A DNA stretch of 7,522 nt from an uncultured Leucobacter sp. (GCA_945952575.1 CAMFIY010000134.1:1-7522), one strand, 5' to 3'; counted from the first letter of the stretch, positions 1-6,236 are shown. Program-made: numbers and translations. The notes: generated from the sequence alone by a model not told the origin.

Positions 1-399
1 GGGCCGAGCGCATACGCCGCGTGGCGCCTACAAGAGGCGGGGGAGCAGCGCGGGCGGGCGCGGGTTCGGGGCGCCGCTCGGCCGATCAGTCGAGTTCCGC
101 GCGCGGGCCCCGTTCCTGAGCCCGCGAGGAATGGGCTCTGGATTCCTGTTCCGGTGTATCCGCAGAAAGAACTGCACACGCTATCAAGCCGCATGGATAT
201 GGCGTGCGGTGTTTCCTTGAGGTGCGGGGAGTGCTGGGGTAGTTTGGTCCGGTCAGGCGCGCGGACACTGCGCGGACTCTCTCGCTTCTTGGCGCTCAAG
301 GTACCTCCGAATTCTTGCCAGCGCTGGGAATCTTCACGCGGGCAGACTGCGAGGTATGTAGAGTCGCTCATAGCGATAACTCAATCGAAAGGGCTGGGA
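1..399. other. Region upstream of the TetR gene with no supported gene
   Basis: I find no convincing gene here. One + frame starting at base 3 stays open to a TGA at 117-119 and encodes a Gly/Ala/Arg/Ser-rich tail ending in SSSARGPRS. It could be the last codons of a gene entering from the left, but low-complexity translations are common in GC-rich DNA. The frame of the downstream regulator is open from base 1, yet its translation before residue GTG-400 resembles nothing I know. Short competing inverted repeats lie at 118-138 (GAGCCC/GGGCTC) and 127-147 (AGGAAT/ATTCCT). They might form a weak transcription end for a left-hand gene, but no T-run follows. Confidence 0.4.
359..382 (+). promoter_or_regulatory. 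Candidate promoter/operator of the TetR gene
   Basis: TAGAGT at 359-364 fits the actinobacterial TANNNT -10 pattern; TATGTA at 355-360 is an alternative. Directly downstream is the perfect inverted repeat TCGCT-CAT-AGCGA (364-376), set in a looser symmetric stretch from GAGT (361) to ACTC (382). An inverted repeat between promoter and start codon is where a TetR repressor commonly binds to control its own gene. The arms are short (5 bp), so this is only a candidate. No good -35 box is visible. Confidence 0.3.
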
Positions 400-1017
400 G
401 TGGCGAAGAAACCGGATCGAGACGCCAAGCGGGTGCAACGCGACCCGAACGCGACCAGGCAAGCGCTGCTCGACAGTGCGGTCGGCCTGTTCGAGCAGTT
501 CGGGTACGACGTCACCAGCGTCCAGCAGATCGTGGACAAGGCCGAGCGCACCAAGGGTGCGTTCTACCACTACTTCGACAGCAAAGAGGATCTCCTGCAC
601 GAGATCCACGACGGCTTCATCGACTACCAGCTCGAGCTCGCTCGCGAGGTCGTCGCGCGCGACATCCCCATCGATGAGAAGCTGCACCAGTTCATCGTCG
701 AGGTGCTCATGGAGCCGATCGGCCGCTACAAGTCGGAGATCACCATCTATCTGCACGAGCAGCGCTTCCTCGCGGAGGACGCGTTCGGTCAGATCCGGGT
801 GAAACGCGACGAGTTCGCCGACCACGTGAACGATCTGATCGTCACCGGGGTCGAGGCCGGGGTCTTCACGGATCGCGGCCCGTCGCGCGTCGTGGCGTTC
901 GGCATCATCGGCATGTCCGCCTGGACGCACACCTGGATGGCGTCCTCCGGCGCGCTCTCCCCGCGCGAGATCGGTGAGATCTTCGCCGGAATGATCCTGG
1001 ACGGCCTGCGCGCGTAG
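400..1017 (+). CDS. TetR/AcrR-family transcriptional regulator, KstR2-like
   Basis: This 205-residue DNA-binding repressor has the usual TetR length. The N-terminal helix-turn-helix domain spans about residues 18-64. It includes NATRQALLDSAVGLFEQFGY, the recognition region TSVQQIVDKAERTKGAFYHYF, and the SKEDLL that follows. The C-terminal ligand and dimer domain (about 70-205) has the pattern Y..EQR......F..I...RDEF.DHV..LI..G...GVF followed by GM..W...W. This resembles the KstR2/FadR-like group, whose known members sense CoA thioesters of steroid or fatty acids; the ligand here is inference. The GTG at 400 is chosen because AAAGGG (388-393) lies 6 nt upstream and the protein then begins with a normal basic TetR leader. 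The frame is open far upstream, but that extension looks non-coding. The next gene to the right is a relic, so the target may be the gene itself or something left of the window. Confidence 0.88.
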   Translation: MAKKPDRDAKRVQRDPNATRQALLDSAVGLFEQFGYDVTSVQQIVDKAERTKGAFYHYFDSKEDLLHEIHDGFIDYQLELAREVVARDIPIDEKLHQFIVEVLMEPIGRYKSEITIYLHEQRFLAEDAFGQIRVKRDEFADHVNDLIVTGVEAGVFTDRGPSRVVAFGIIGMSAWTHTWMASSGALSPREIGEIFAGMILDGLRA

Positions 1018-1229
1018 CCGCAGTGCCCGGGACAATCGCCTAATCTGGACTCCGCGACAACACGGGAACCTCCGGGCAGAGTGGAGCTATTGCCACTGTC
1101 GGTTCCATCCTCGGAAGTTCTCCTATTCCACGCTAACGCAGTACCCACTCCACGTCGCCCGCGGCATGCAGGCCACACGGAATCTTGCGAATCATGGGGC
1201 TGTGGTCGATGTTTCAACGGTTTGCGGAG
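1018..1229. other. Gene-poor spacer after the TetR gene
   Basis: No intact gene is visible, and base composition falls below that of the flanking genes. TGCCCGG (1024-1030) and CCGGGCA (1072-1078) are inverted but 41 nt apart. AGTGG (1080-1084) and CCACT (1093-1097) form a weak 5-bp hairpin. Neither has a T-run, so no terminator is called. On the - strand, a stretch near 1150-1190 reads FRVACMPRAT in one frame. This loosely recalls the FRVRxxRxT motif found late in the ATPase family of the neighbouring relic, so the relic may extend this far. Confidence 0.35.
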
Positions 1230-1596
1230 TTGAATCCGAAGTAGTCAGTGTCATTTCGGACGCTGACGAATCTCCGGGACGCCCAGTTCGGGCACCGCGC
1301 ACATCATGTACTTGTCGAAATCAGGCATGATGCAGGGCGAAGTCGTGCCACGCAACGCCCTCGAGCCTGGCCGGCCCGCGGTCGCTTCTTCGGCGTCCTG
1401 ATCTTCAAGTGATCAGATGCTCGAGAACCTGAAGGGTCGTGCTGAATAGAATTTCGCGTCTCCGACTAGTCCAGCGATCCGTGGGCGGCCGTGCCAGCGA
1501 ACATGATCGGAAACCTGTGCTGTGCGCTCTTGTGAATCGCCTCAATCTGCATCTCGAGTTACTCCTTGTGCAAGAACTGAATCTCATCTACAAGTT
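1230..1596 (-). pseudogene. Decayed C-terminal part of an AAA-type ATP-binding protein
   Basis: No open frame survives, but consecutive - strand segments in shifting frames read as one ordered protein. In order they are LVDEIQFLHKE (1594-1562, Walker B-like hDE), a stop, then IEAIHKSAQHRFPIMFAGT. These are followed by GDAKFYSARPFRFSSI and SLEDQDAEEA (about 1469-1380), separated by a stop. Next come GVAWHDFALHHA (1359-1324) and DKYMMCAVPELG (1316-1281). From memory this matches the order in actinobacterial ATP-binding proteins of the type DEhQhL, hHRxxQRxLPhxhVGAGLPQL, LAGEAKSYAERLF, FPxIGxLxxxxAxxAL, YPYFLQEhG. The P-loop half is missing: the IS element begins about 30 bp beyond the DEIQF codons, and the 40 bp between that element and the tRNA do not continue the gene. 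At least two stops and two or three frameshifts mark it as long dead. The relatives are often found near mobile DNA, and their cellular role is not known to me. Confidence 0.72.
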
Positions 1597-1626
1597 AGGG
1601 TAAGACCTCCGCTGATCTCCTTGAAG

Positions 1627-1647
1627 TGTGTCGGTTGATGGGTGACA
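1627..1647 (+). repeat. Left terminal inverted repeat of the IS element
   Basis: The inner 17 bases, TCGGTTGATGGGTGACA, recur exactly inverted at the right end (2944-2960). The outer tip, TGTG here, has one more G than the right tip. Inward of it, 1651-1660 (CTACTCCGGC) also matches the right end (rc of 2911-2919), and 1661-1674 looks like a degraded second copy of the TGATGGGTGACA motif. Confidence 0.8.
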
Positions 1648-1684
1648 TGCCTACTCCGGCAGTCAGGTAGCACTCGCTCTCACT

Positions 1685-2908
1685 CTAACCTTGTCTCCTG
1701 CCCGGGATCGAGGCGCGTTTGTTCCGCACCTCACCGCTGCTCTGACGCAACACGGTCCGCAGCAACACGTCTCCGTCCCAGACTTGAACGACTTCCGCGG
1801 TGACCCACACGTCGAGGTTCTTGCCCGCGGCAGCCCGGCCGAGAGCGATCTGCTGCCAGCTCACGCACACCACCCCGATCCCGGACGCCCGCCTCGCCAC
1901 CCACACCCCGTCCCGCCGCTCCTCGCCCGGCCGCACACTCCCCGACACCGTTGGACGGATCGGGACAGGCAGGACGGGAGCATCCGATTGGAAGCGGGTC
2001 ACCGGAGGCACCATCCCGATCCCTTGATGCGGGCGCGTCGTGTTGTACGTCTCCACCCACGCATCCAACTCCGCCTGCGCGGCTGCCAACGTCGGGAAGA
2101 CCCGGTCGGTGCGGAACTCGGCCCGCAGGCTCCGATGGAACCGTTCCACTTTCCCGGTGGTGGTCGGAGACCTGGGCTGGGTGAGCAGATGCTCCACCCC
2201 GGCCTCGCGGAGGATCCGGTCGAACAGCATCTCGACCGGCGGCTGGTTGAACCTTCCGGTGAAGACCTTCCCGTTATCCGTCAGAATCTGCCCCGGCAGC
2301 CCGTACCGGCCCAGTGCGAGCTCGAGCCCGTCCGCAACGTTCCGGGCGCTCTCCCGGAGCATCAGGTACGCGGACACGCAAAACCTCGAGTGGTCATCGA
2401 TCCCGGTCAGCGCTTTCGCTCGTCGCCCGTCCGCGAGCAGGAACCCGCCGACCACATCCATCTGCCACAACTCCATCGCCGCGCCCCGCTCCCACCGTTT
2501 CCACTTCCGGTCACGGGGACGCCGCGCACCAGGATCGATCAGGCCCAGCCGCAGGAGCGCCCGATACACCCCCGACTCCGATGGCACCGGCTCCACACCC
2601 AGCTGTCCGAGCTCGTACACCAGCCGTCTCGGCCCCCACGATGGATGCGCCCGCCGGACCCGGGCGATCTCGATCTCGACAGGCGCAGGCATCTGATGCG
2701 GCACCCGCAGCGGCCGATGCGAACGATCCGCGAGGCCGGCCAATCCCTCGTCCTCGTAGCGTCGCAGCCAGGCGTGCATCGTCTTTCGGGATACCCCGAA
2801 TCGTGCCGCGGTCTCGGTGATGGTCGCCCCCTCGCTGATCACCGCGAGGACGGCCTGGTAGCGCTGTTCGGTCACTGATAACTCCCTCATATCGGGAGTG
2901 TCACCCAT
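1685..2908 (-). CDS. IS481-family DDE transposase
   Basis: This 407-residue transposase moves the surrounding IS element by cut-and-paste chemistry in an RNase H-like fold. An N-terminal helix-turn-helix covers about residues 12-65 (TITETAARFGVSRKTMHAWLRRY). A second helical segment with WGPRRLVYEL follows at 91-100. The catalytic core has WQMD (D151), IDDHSR (170-175), LTDNG (D211) and GKVERFHRSL (E255), giving the DDE triad. The YNTTRPHQG motif ends the core at 288-296. The D211-E255 spacing is longer than the classic 35 residues, apparently from an insertion around NQPPVEMLF. The C-terminal part (about 310-407) resembles the small beta-rich Mu-transposase C-terminal domain. No frameshift or stop is present and all key residues are intact, so it may be active. 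The start could be ATG at 2908, which lies inside the innermost terminal motif, or the ATG six codons later (MRELSVTEQ); neither has a clear ribosome site. Confidence 0.92.
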   Translation of the reverse strand: MGDTPDMRELSVTEQRYQAVLAVISEGATITETAARFGVSRKTMHAWLRRYEDEGLAGLADRSHRPLRVPHQMPAPVEIEIARVRRAHPSWGPRRLVYELGQLGVEPVPSESGVYRALLRLGLIDPGARRPRDRKWKRWERGAAMELWQMDVVGGFLLADGRRAKALTGIDDHSRFCVSAYLMLRESARNVADGLELALGRYGLPGQILTDNGKVFTGRFNQPPVEMLFDRILREAGVEHLLTQPRSPTTTGKVERFHRSLRAEFRTDRVFPTLAAAQAELDAWVETYNTTRPHQGIGMVPPVTRFQSDAPVLPVPIRPTVSGSVRPGEERRDGVWVARRASGIGVVCVSWQQIALGRAAAGKNLDVWVTAEVVQVWDGDVLLRTVLRQSSGEVRNKRASIPGRRQG

Positions 2909-2963
2909 CAGCCGGAGTATGTGTCACCCATCAGGCGACACACTGTCACCCATCAACCGAACA
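2899..2963 (-). repeat. Right end of the IS: three tandem copies of the terminal motif
   Basis: TGTCACCCATCA occurs exactly at 2899-2910, 2922-2933 and 2944-2955, all in the same orientation, at 23- and 22-bp steps or about two helical turns. The outermost copy extends into the sequence shared with the left end. The innermost copy contains the transposase ATG at 2908. Repeats like this are candidate transposase binding sites that could also place the transposase promoter under transposase control. That function is inference. Confidence 0.8.
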
Positions 2964-3003
2964 CCAAACGACACCAAACAGGCGAAGTAATACACACTTT
3001 GGG

Positions 3004-3076
3004 TGGGCCCGGCGGGGCTCGAACCCGCGACCCGCGGATTAAAAGTCCGATGCTCTGCCAGCTGAGCTACAGGCCC
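3004..3076 (-). tRNA. tRNA-Lys, anticodon UUU
   Basis: Read on the - strand, the 73-nt gene folds as a full cloverleaf. The acceptor is GGGCCTG with CGGGCCC (one G-U pair). The D arm is GCTC/GAGC. The anticodon arm is TCGGA/TCCGC with loop CTTTTAA, so the anticodon is TTT and reads lysine AAA/AAG. The T arm is GCGGG, loop TTCGAGC, then CCCGC, and the discriminator base is A. Pair 27-43 of the anticodon stem is mismatched (T-C). CCA is not encoded, since the genome reads CCC after the discriminator, so it must be added by the tRNA nucleotidyltransferase. The 3' end faces the IS element 41 bp away. Confidence 0.95.
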
Positions 3077-3082
3077 GCGTCT

Positions 3083-3088
3083 AATCTA
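3083..3088 (-). promoter_or_regulatory. Candidate -10 box for tRNA-Lys
   Basis: On the - strand TAGATT ends 6 nt before the first tRNA base. This is a good actinobacterial -10 match, but it would place transcription start at or within a base or two of the mature 5' end. No clear -35 element is visible. Confidence 0.35.
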
Positions 3089-3135
3089 GCGTGTTCGTCT
3101 CGGTACGCGCTGCACGGCACGATTCGCGGCCGGCG

Positions 3136-3141
3136 TAGACT
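3136..3141 (+). promoter_or_regulatory. Candidate -10 box for the 3196 gene
   Basis: TAGACT fits the TANNNT consensus and would give a leader of roughly 48 nt before the ATG at 3196. The hexamer 17 nt upstream (CACGGC) is a poor -35 box. It points away from the tRNA-Lys promoter, so the 119 bp between 3077 and 3195 serve two divergent transcripts. Confidence 0.35.
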
Positions 3142-3195
3142 CGCCGCATCCGGGATCCCAGCGGCGGATTCGCAGCTCGAGTGAGGGGAGTGACG

Positions 3196-3846
3196 ATGTC
3201 ACGCGACTACCAGCGCCCGGTGCTGCAGCCCACGGCGAGTTTCGACTGGATCATCGGGTCGGACGAGCCGGGGGCGGCGCACCGAATCGCTCAGGAGACC
3301 TCGTGGGCGCTCCTCAACCGGGTCCGCGGCATGGCGCACGGGGATGCCCAGGTCGCGGATCCGGAGGTCGTCGAGCGAGTGGTCCGGCTCGCCGCGGGGG
3401 CCGGGATCGACGACATCGCCGAGCTGTGGGCGAGCGCCGGCGCGCATTCGCTCGCGGGCCAGCTGTGGCGGATCTACCTGCTGCATCGGATCGCGGTGAA
3501 CGACCCCGAGGGCACGGCCGAGCTGTTCCGGATCGGGCGGATCGCGGATCCGACGATTCATTCGGTGGTCGCCGGGGTCGCCGAGCCGGTGAACCCGGAT
3601 TCCATCGCGCAGCTGTGCGACACGATCCTGCGCGGAGTCTTCACCGGAGATCTCGCCATCGCTCTGGAGCGCGCGTCCAGCTATTGCCGGATCATGTCGC
3701 TCGGAGCGGCCTCGCTCGCCGACGACCGCGACGCGAGCGATGACGAGCACGCCGCCCAGTTGACGACGAGGGCGCTGCGTTACGCGGGCTTCGCAGACGA
3801 GTTGCACGCGGGCGCCCGCCGGTGGCGCGACGGCACCCTCGACTAG
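3196..3846 (+). CDS. Conserved actinobacterial protein of unknown function
   Basis: This is a 216-residue, mostly helical, soluble protein with no signal peptide or membrane segment. It resembles a protein I recall as conserved in Microbacteriaceae and relatives, with the same opening (MSRDY.RPV) and a similar LWRIYLL segment. It also shares a VVAGV..P..PD...L...ILRG.F.GD...ALERA..YCR.MS core at about 124-168 and a C-terminal TTRALRYA...EL. From memory such proteins sometimes carry an RNA polymerase beta-subunit label, but nothing here supports that: the length and all beta-subunit motifs are wrong. The ATG at 3196 is preferred over the in-frame GTG at 3181 because AGGGGAG (3184-3190) sits 5 nt upstream. 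Its stop overlaps the stop of the convergent membrane-protein gene within one CTAG. The helical make-up suggests a repeat or scaffold fold, but function is unknown. Confidence 0.85.
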   Translation: MSRDYQRPVLQPTASFDWIIGSDEPGAAHRIAQETSWALLNRVRGMAHGDAQVADPEVVERVVRLAAGAGIDDIAELWASAGAHSLAGQLWRIYLLHRIAVNDPEGTAELFRIGRIADPTIHSVVAGVAEPVNPDSIAQLCDTILRGVFTGDLAIALERASSYCRIMSLGAASLADDRDASDDEHAAQLTTRALRYAGFADELHAGARRWRDGTLD

Positions 3847-6056
3847 CTCCCTGAGGAGGCCGACGTCAGGAGATCGCGAAGCGACGCGTCCGGCAGGTAC
3901 GCGCGGGTGATCGCGATGCCGATGCGCGGCAGGTCGCCCTCGTCGCGGAACAGCAGGTAGAGCGACTCGTGACGCGGATTGAACTTCTGCTTGAATCTGT
4001 GCAGCGACGTGAAGCCGTAGAGCGGCTCGATCAGTCCGCCGATCTGTTCGAGCACCTGATCGACGGGCCCGGCCTCGACTTCGGCGGGCCGGACGAGCGG
4101 AGCCCCCGACAGCGACACGAACGCGTACCCCTCATGTGAGAACCACTGCGCGGAGGAGGCGATCAGGAACTCCATGACCGGCGGGAAGCCGCCGTCGCGC
4201 CGTCGCATCAGGTCGAGCGTCCAGCCGACGATGCGGGGATCGCCGGCCGGCCCCCGCTCGCCGTACACGGGCAGCCATGACGTGACGCCGTGCAGGTTGC
4301 CTCCGTCGTCCACCGCGATCCCGACGTAGGTCTCCGGGTCGAGCGCCTCGTCGACCGTGCCGAGCGTGAACCGCATCTCGGGCAGTCCTTTGTCGCCCGT
4401 CCACTGCTCCGAGATCGCCCGCACCTGGGCCAGCACGTTCCAGGGCTCGTCGGCGAGTCGCGTCATGCGGAACTCGATACCCTCGCGCCCGGCGCGATTG
4501 ATGGCGGTGCGCACCGCCGCCCACGGCTTGCCCGTGAACTTCAGCTCGGGCAGGTCGACGAGAGTGTCCTCCGCCACGACGACCGAGCGCCAGCCCTGGG
4601 GCATTGCGGCGGCGCTCGCCGCGCTCGCCGAGAAGACGCACGGGATGAGGCCTGCTGCCTGCGTCTCCCGCTCGAACTGCGCGAGCGCCTCGCGCTCCCG
4701 TCCAGGGGGCACGATCGGGTCGCCGAGCATGATCGCGATGTTCGACCAGGCCTGGTAGGCGATCGATCCGGTCTCGCGTGCGCCGGTATCCGACGACTGT
4801 CGCAGGTCGACCGCGATTCGCCGGTTGCCCTCCCACGTCGTCATCCACGAGATGGTGCCGCCGCCGTAGCGCCGGATCCTCTCGATCAGCTGCTCACGGG
4901 TCTGAGATTCCGACGACAGCGAGCGCTTGGCGCGCCGGATCCGGACCCTGAACGCTCCGCGTGCCGCGATCAGGAGCAGCATGAGCAGCAGCCAGAGGAT
5001 GCCGGGAGCGAACAGCAGGCCGAACGCCTCGGCAACGGACGCGACGGCGCCGGACTCGATCGACAGCGGCAGGAAGGCGAGCACGAGCGCTGCCGGCAGT
5101 ACGTTGAAGGCGCCCAGGATGAGCACGATCACCCACGCGACGCGGTAGCCCTTGCGTATGCCGTTGGCGATGAGCAGGATCACGACCACGTCTATCGAGA
5201 CGTCGACGAACGAGGCGTCGGGCTGGTTCGATCCGAGGGGCCCATCGTAGGGCACGAGGAGGTCGAGGATCTGGATCGCGCCGATCGCGACGAGTCCGGC
5301 GAAGGCGAGCAGCCTCCACTCGCGCTGGGTGGGGCGGCCGGAGGGGCGGCGGAAGGCGGGCAGCCAGCCGCTCACGGCGAGGGCCGCGGTCATCGCCACC
5401 GCATGATCGAGGTCGTCGATGCGGCCGAGGTAGAGCACCGAGATGGCGACCCACAGTCCGATCCCGAGTCGCGCGCGCAGGCGCCACGGGGCCGGCAGGG
5501 TGGCGATGGCGAAGACGAGCGCGGTCAGGGCGCCGCACGAGGGGCCGACATCGAAACTCGTGGCGACGCGCTCGGCCCAGGGCCAGCCCGAGTCTGCGAG
5601 GGGGGTCAGGATGGCGGCGGATCCGAGCACGCCGATGAGGTGGCCGGCGACGAACAGGCCTATGGTGCGCAGTGTGCCGAAGCGCCGTTCGGCCCAGCCG
5701 ACCCCGCCGACTACGAGCGGGAGAAGGGTGAGATAGACGAGCGGATGCCCGAGCAGGAAGGGGGCGGTCGCGATCGTCCACCAGCGTCCCTCGGAGAATG
5801 CGGGCAGTCCGGTGCCCAGGCGCTCGCTCCAGAATTGGGCGTCCTCGGGCGAGAGCAGCGCTCCGGTCGCGATGCCGACGATGAGCAGCGCCGACACCAG
5901 CGCCGTCGTGAAGGGCGCGTGCCTGATCACCTGCAGGATCCGGCTCGTCCGCGTCCGCCCTTCGGGCGATGACGGCTGCCCGGATTCGGTCGCGGACCGC
6001 GCGGTCGCTGCGAGGCTCGGTTTTGCTTCGAGGGAGGCGCCGTCCTTGGCGTTCAT
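3843..6056 (-). CDS. Rhomboid-like membrane domain fused to DUF2156 (MprF/LysX-type) synthase
   Basis: This 737-residue membrane protein probably transfers an amino acid from aminoacyl-tRNA to phosphatidylglycerol, which lowers surface charge. After a polar leader (1-45), a rhomboid-like domain spans about 48-235. It has GRWWTIATAPFLL (90-102), GWAERRFGT, GHLIG, GPSCG (S173) and a later helix with H218 (DHAVAM). The Ser and His lie where rhomboid catalytic residues occur, but GPSCG is not the classic GxSG. More membrane helices follow at about 248-266, 288-300, 305-330 and 345-366. The basic linker RVRIRRAKR then leads to the cytosolic synthase domain (about 385-720). It shows SIAYQAWSNIAIMLGDPI, KPWAAVRTAINRAGREG, MRFTLG, SLSGAPL and YGFTSLHRFKQKF, typical of MprF C-terminal domains. 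Unlike mycobacterial LysX there is no lysyl-tRNA synthetase domain. The ATG at 6056 is chosen because a -10 box lies 7 nt upstream. The open frame continues beyond it antisense to the peptidase gene, which is not coding. The substrate (Lys, Ala or Orn) cannot be read from sequence. Confidence 0.85.
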   Translation of the reverse strand: MNAKDGASLEAKPSLAATARSATESGQPSSPEGRTRTSRILQVIRHAPFTTALVSALLIVGIATGALLSPEDAQFWSERLGTGLPAFSEGRWWTIATAPFLLGHPLVYLTLLPLVVGGVGWAERRFGTLRTIGLFVAGHLIGVLGSAAILTPLADSGWPWAERVATSFDVGPSCGALTALVFAIATLPAPWRLRARLGIGLWVAISVLYLGRIDDLDHAVAMTAALAVSGWLPAFRRPSGRPTQREWRLLAFAGLVAIGAIQILDLLVPYDGPLGSNQPDASFVDVSIDVVVILLIANGIRKGYRVAWVIVLILGAFNVLPAALVLAFLPLSIESGAVASVAEAFGLLFAPGILWLLLMLLLIAARGAFRVRIRRAKRSLSSESQTREQLIERIRRYGGGTISWMTTWEGNRRIAVDLRQSSDTGARETGSIAYQAWSNIAIMLGDPIVPPGREREALAQFERETQAAGLIPCVFSASAASAAAMPQGWRSVVVAEDTLVDLPELKFTGKPWAAVRTAINRAGREGIEFRMTRLADEPWNVLAQVRAISEQWTGDKGLPEMRFTLGTVDEALDPETYVGIAVDDGGNLHGVTSWLPVYGERGPAGDPRIVGWTLDLMRRRDGGFPPVMEFLIASSAQWFSHEGYAFVSLSGAPLVRPAEVEAGPVDQVLEQIGGLIEPLYGFTSLHRFKQKFNPRHESLYLLFRDEGDLPRIGIAITRAYLPDASLRDLLTSASSGS

Positions 6057-6063
6057 ATGCTTC

Positions 6064-6069
6064 AGTCTA
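6064..6069 (-). promoter_or_regulatory. -10 box giving a leaderless transcript of the membrane synthase gene
   Basis: On the - strand TAGACT ends 7 nt before the ATG at 6056, so transcription should start at or next to the start codon. There is no Shine-Dalgarno sequence in front of this ATG. Leaderless mRNAs with TANNNT at this spacing are common in Actinomycetota. This site also supports the choice of start codon. Confidence 0.6.
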
Positions 6070-6116
6070 GGGTGGCGTCCAGCAGCGGCCGACCGCCCGG
6101 GGCCGCCGGATCCCGC

Positions 6117-6122
6117 TAGAAT
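6117..6122 (+). promoter_or_regulatory. Candidate -10 box for the zinc metallopeptidase gene
   Basis: TAGAAT is a strong -10 match and would leave a leader of roughly 108 nt before the ATG at 6237. The leader holds two short hairpins: CCGCT-TCG-AGCGG (6164-6176) and CCGAG/CTCGG (6184-6206). It shares a 180-bp divergent region with the leaderless promoter of the membrane synthase gene, leaving about 47 bp between the two -10 boxes. A -35 box is not evident. Confidence 0.4.
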
Positions 6123-6236
6123 CGATACCGCCGGGCCGCAGTAACCCCGGGCTCCAATATTTGCCGCTTCGAGCGGACTTCCGCCGAGAGGCGTTCTGCG
6201 GCTCGGTTCACTCCCTCGGCCGGTGCAGGAGCGACG

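Larger units (their letters stand above)
1627..2963 (-). mobile_element. IS481-family insertion sequence
   Basis: The element is about 1.34 kb, with one transposase gene filling almost all of it. The left end (1627-1647) and right end (2944-2963) are inverted repeats that share TCGGTTGATGGGTGACA exactly and differ by one extra G in the left copy near the tip. A second possible right end lies at 2922-2943. Read inward it begins GTGTGTCG like the left end (1626-1633) and matches at 20 of 22 positions. The exact right boundary is therefore uncertain by about 20 bp. I see no convincing target-site duplication next to either choice (TTGAAG on the left, CCAAAC or CTGTCA on the right). This suggests an old insertion, flanking loss or recombination between copies. 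The element adjoins a decayed ATPase gene on its left and a tRNA gene on its right. Confidence 0.82.

Noticed and set aside
86..268. 60-codon - strand frame upstream of the TetR gene
   Set aside because: No ribosome site, no recognisable motif and composition of random GC-rich translation.
154..399. Longer N-terminus for the TetR regulator starting at GTG 154
   Set aside because: The added 82 residues look unlike any protein segment, and a ribosome site precedes GTG 400, after which the protein starts like a normal TetR.
1405..1587. 60-codon - strand frame in the gene-poor region
   Set aside because: It is the wrong frame of the ATPase relic; the homologous residues lie in the other two frames.
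1691..2878. 395-codon + frame opposite the transposase
   Set aside because: Pro/Arg/His-rich shadow of the transposase, which carries the intact DDE motifs.
2899..2955. CRISPR-like array from the three 12-bp repeats
   Set aside because: Repeats are too short, the 10-11 bp spacers are far below spacer length, and they coincide with the IS end.
2921..3184. 87-codon + frame across the tRNA region containing GGARTRDPRIKSPMLCQLSY
   Set aside because: This is the well-known spurious translation of the antisense strand of a tRNA gene.
4290..5972. 560-codon open frame on the + strand
   Set aside because: It is antisense to the membrane synthase gene and has a Glu/Arg/Gly/Asp-rich low-complexity translation, typical of GC-rich shadow frames.
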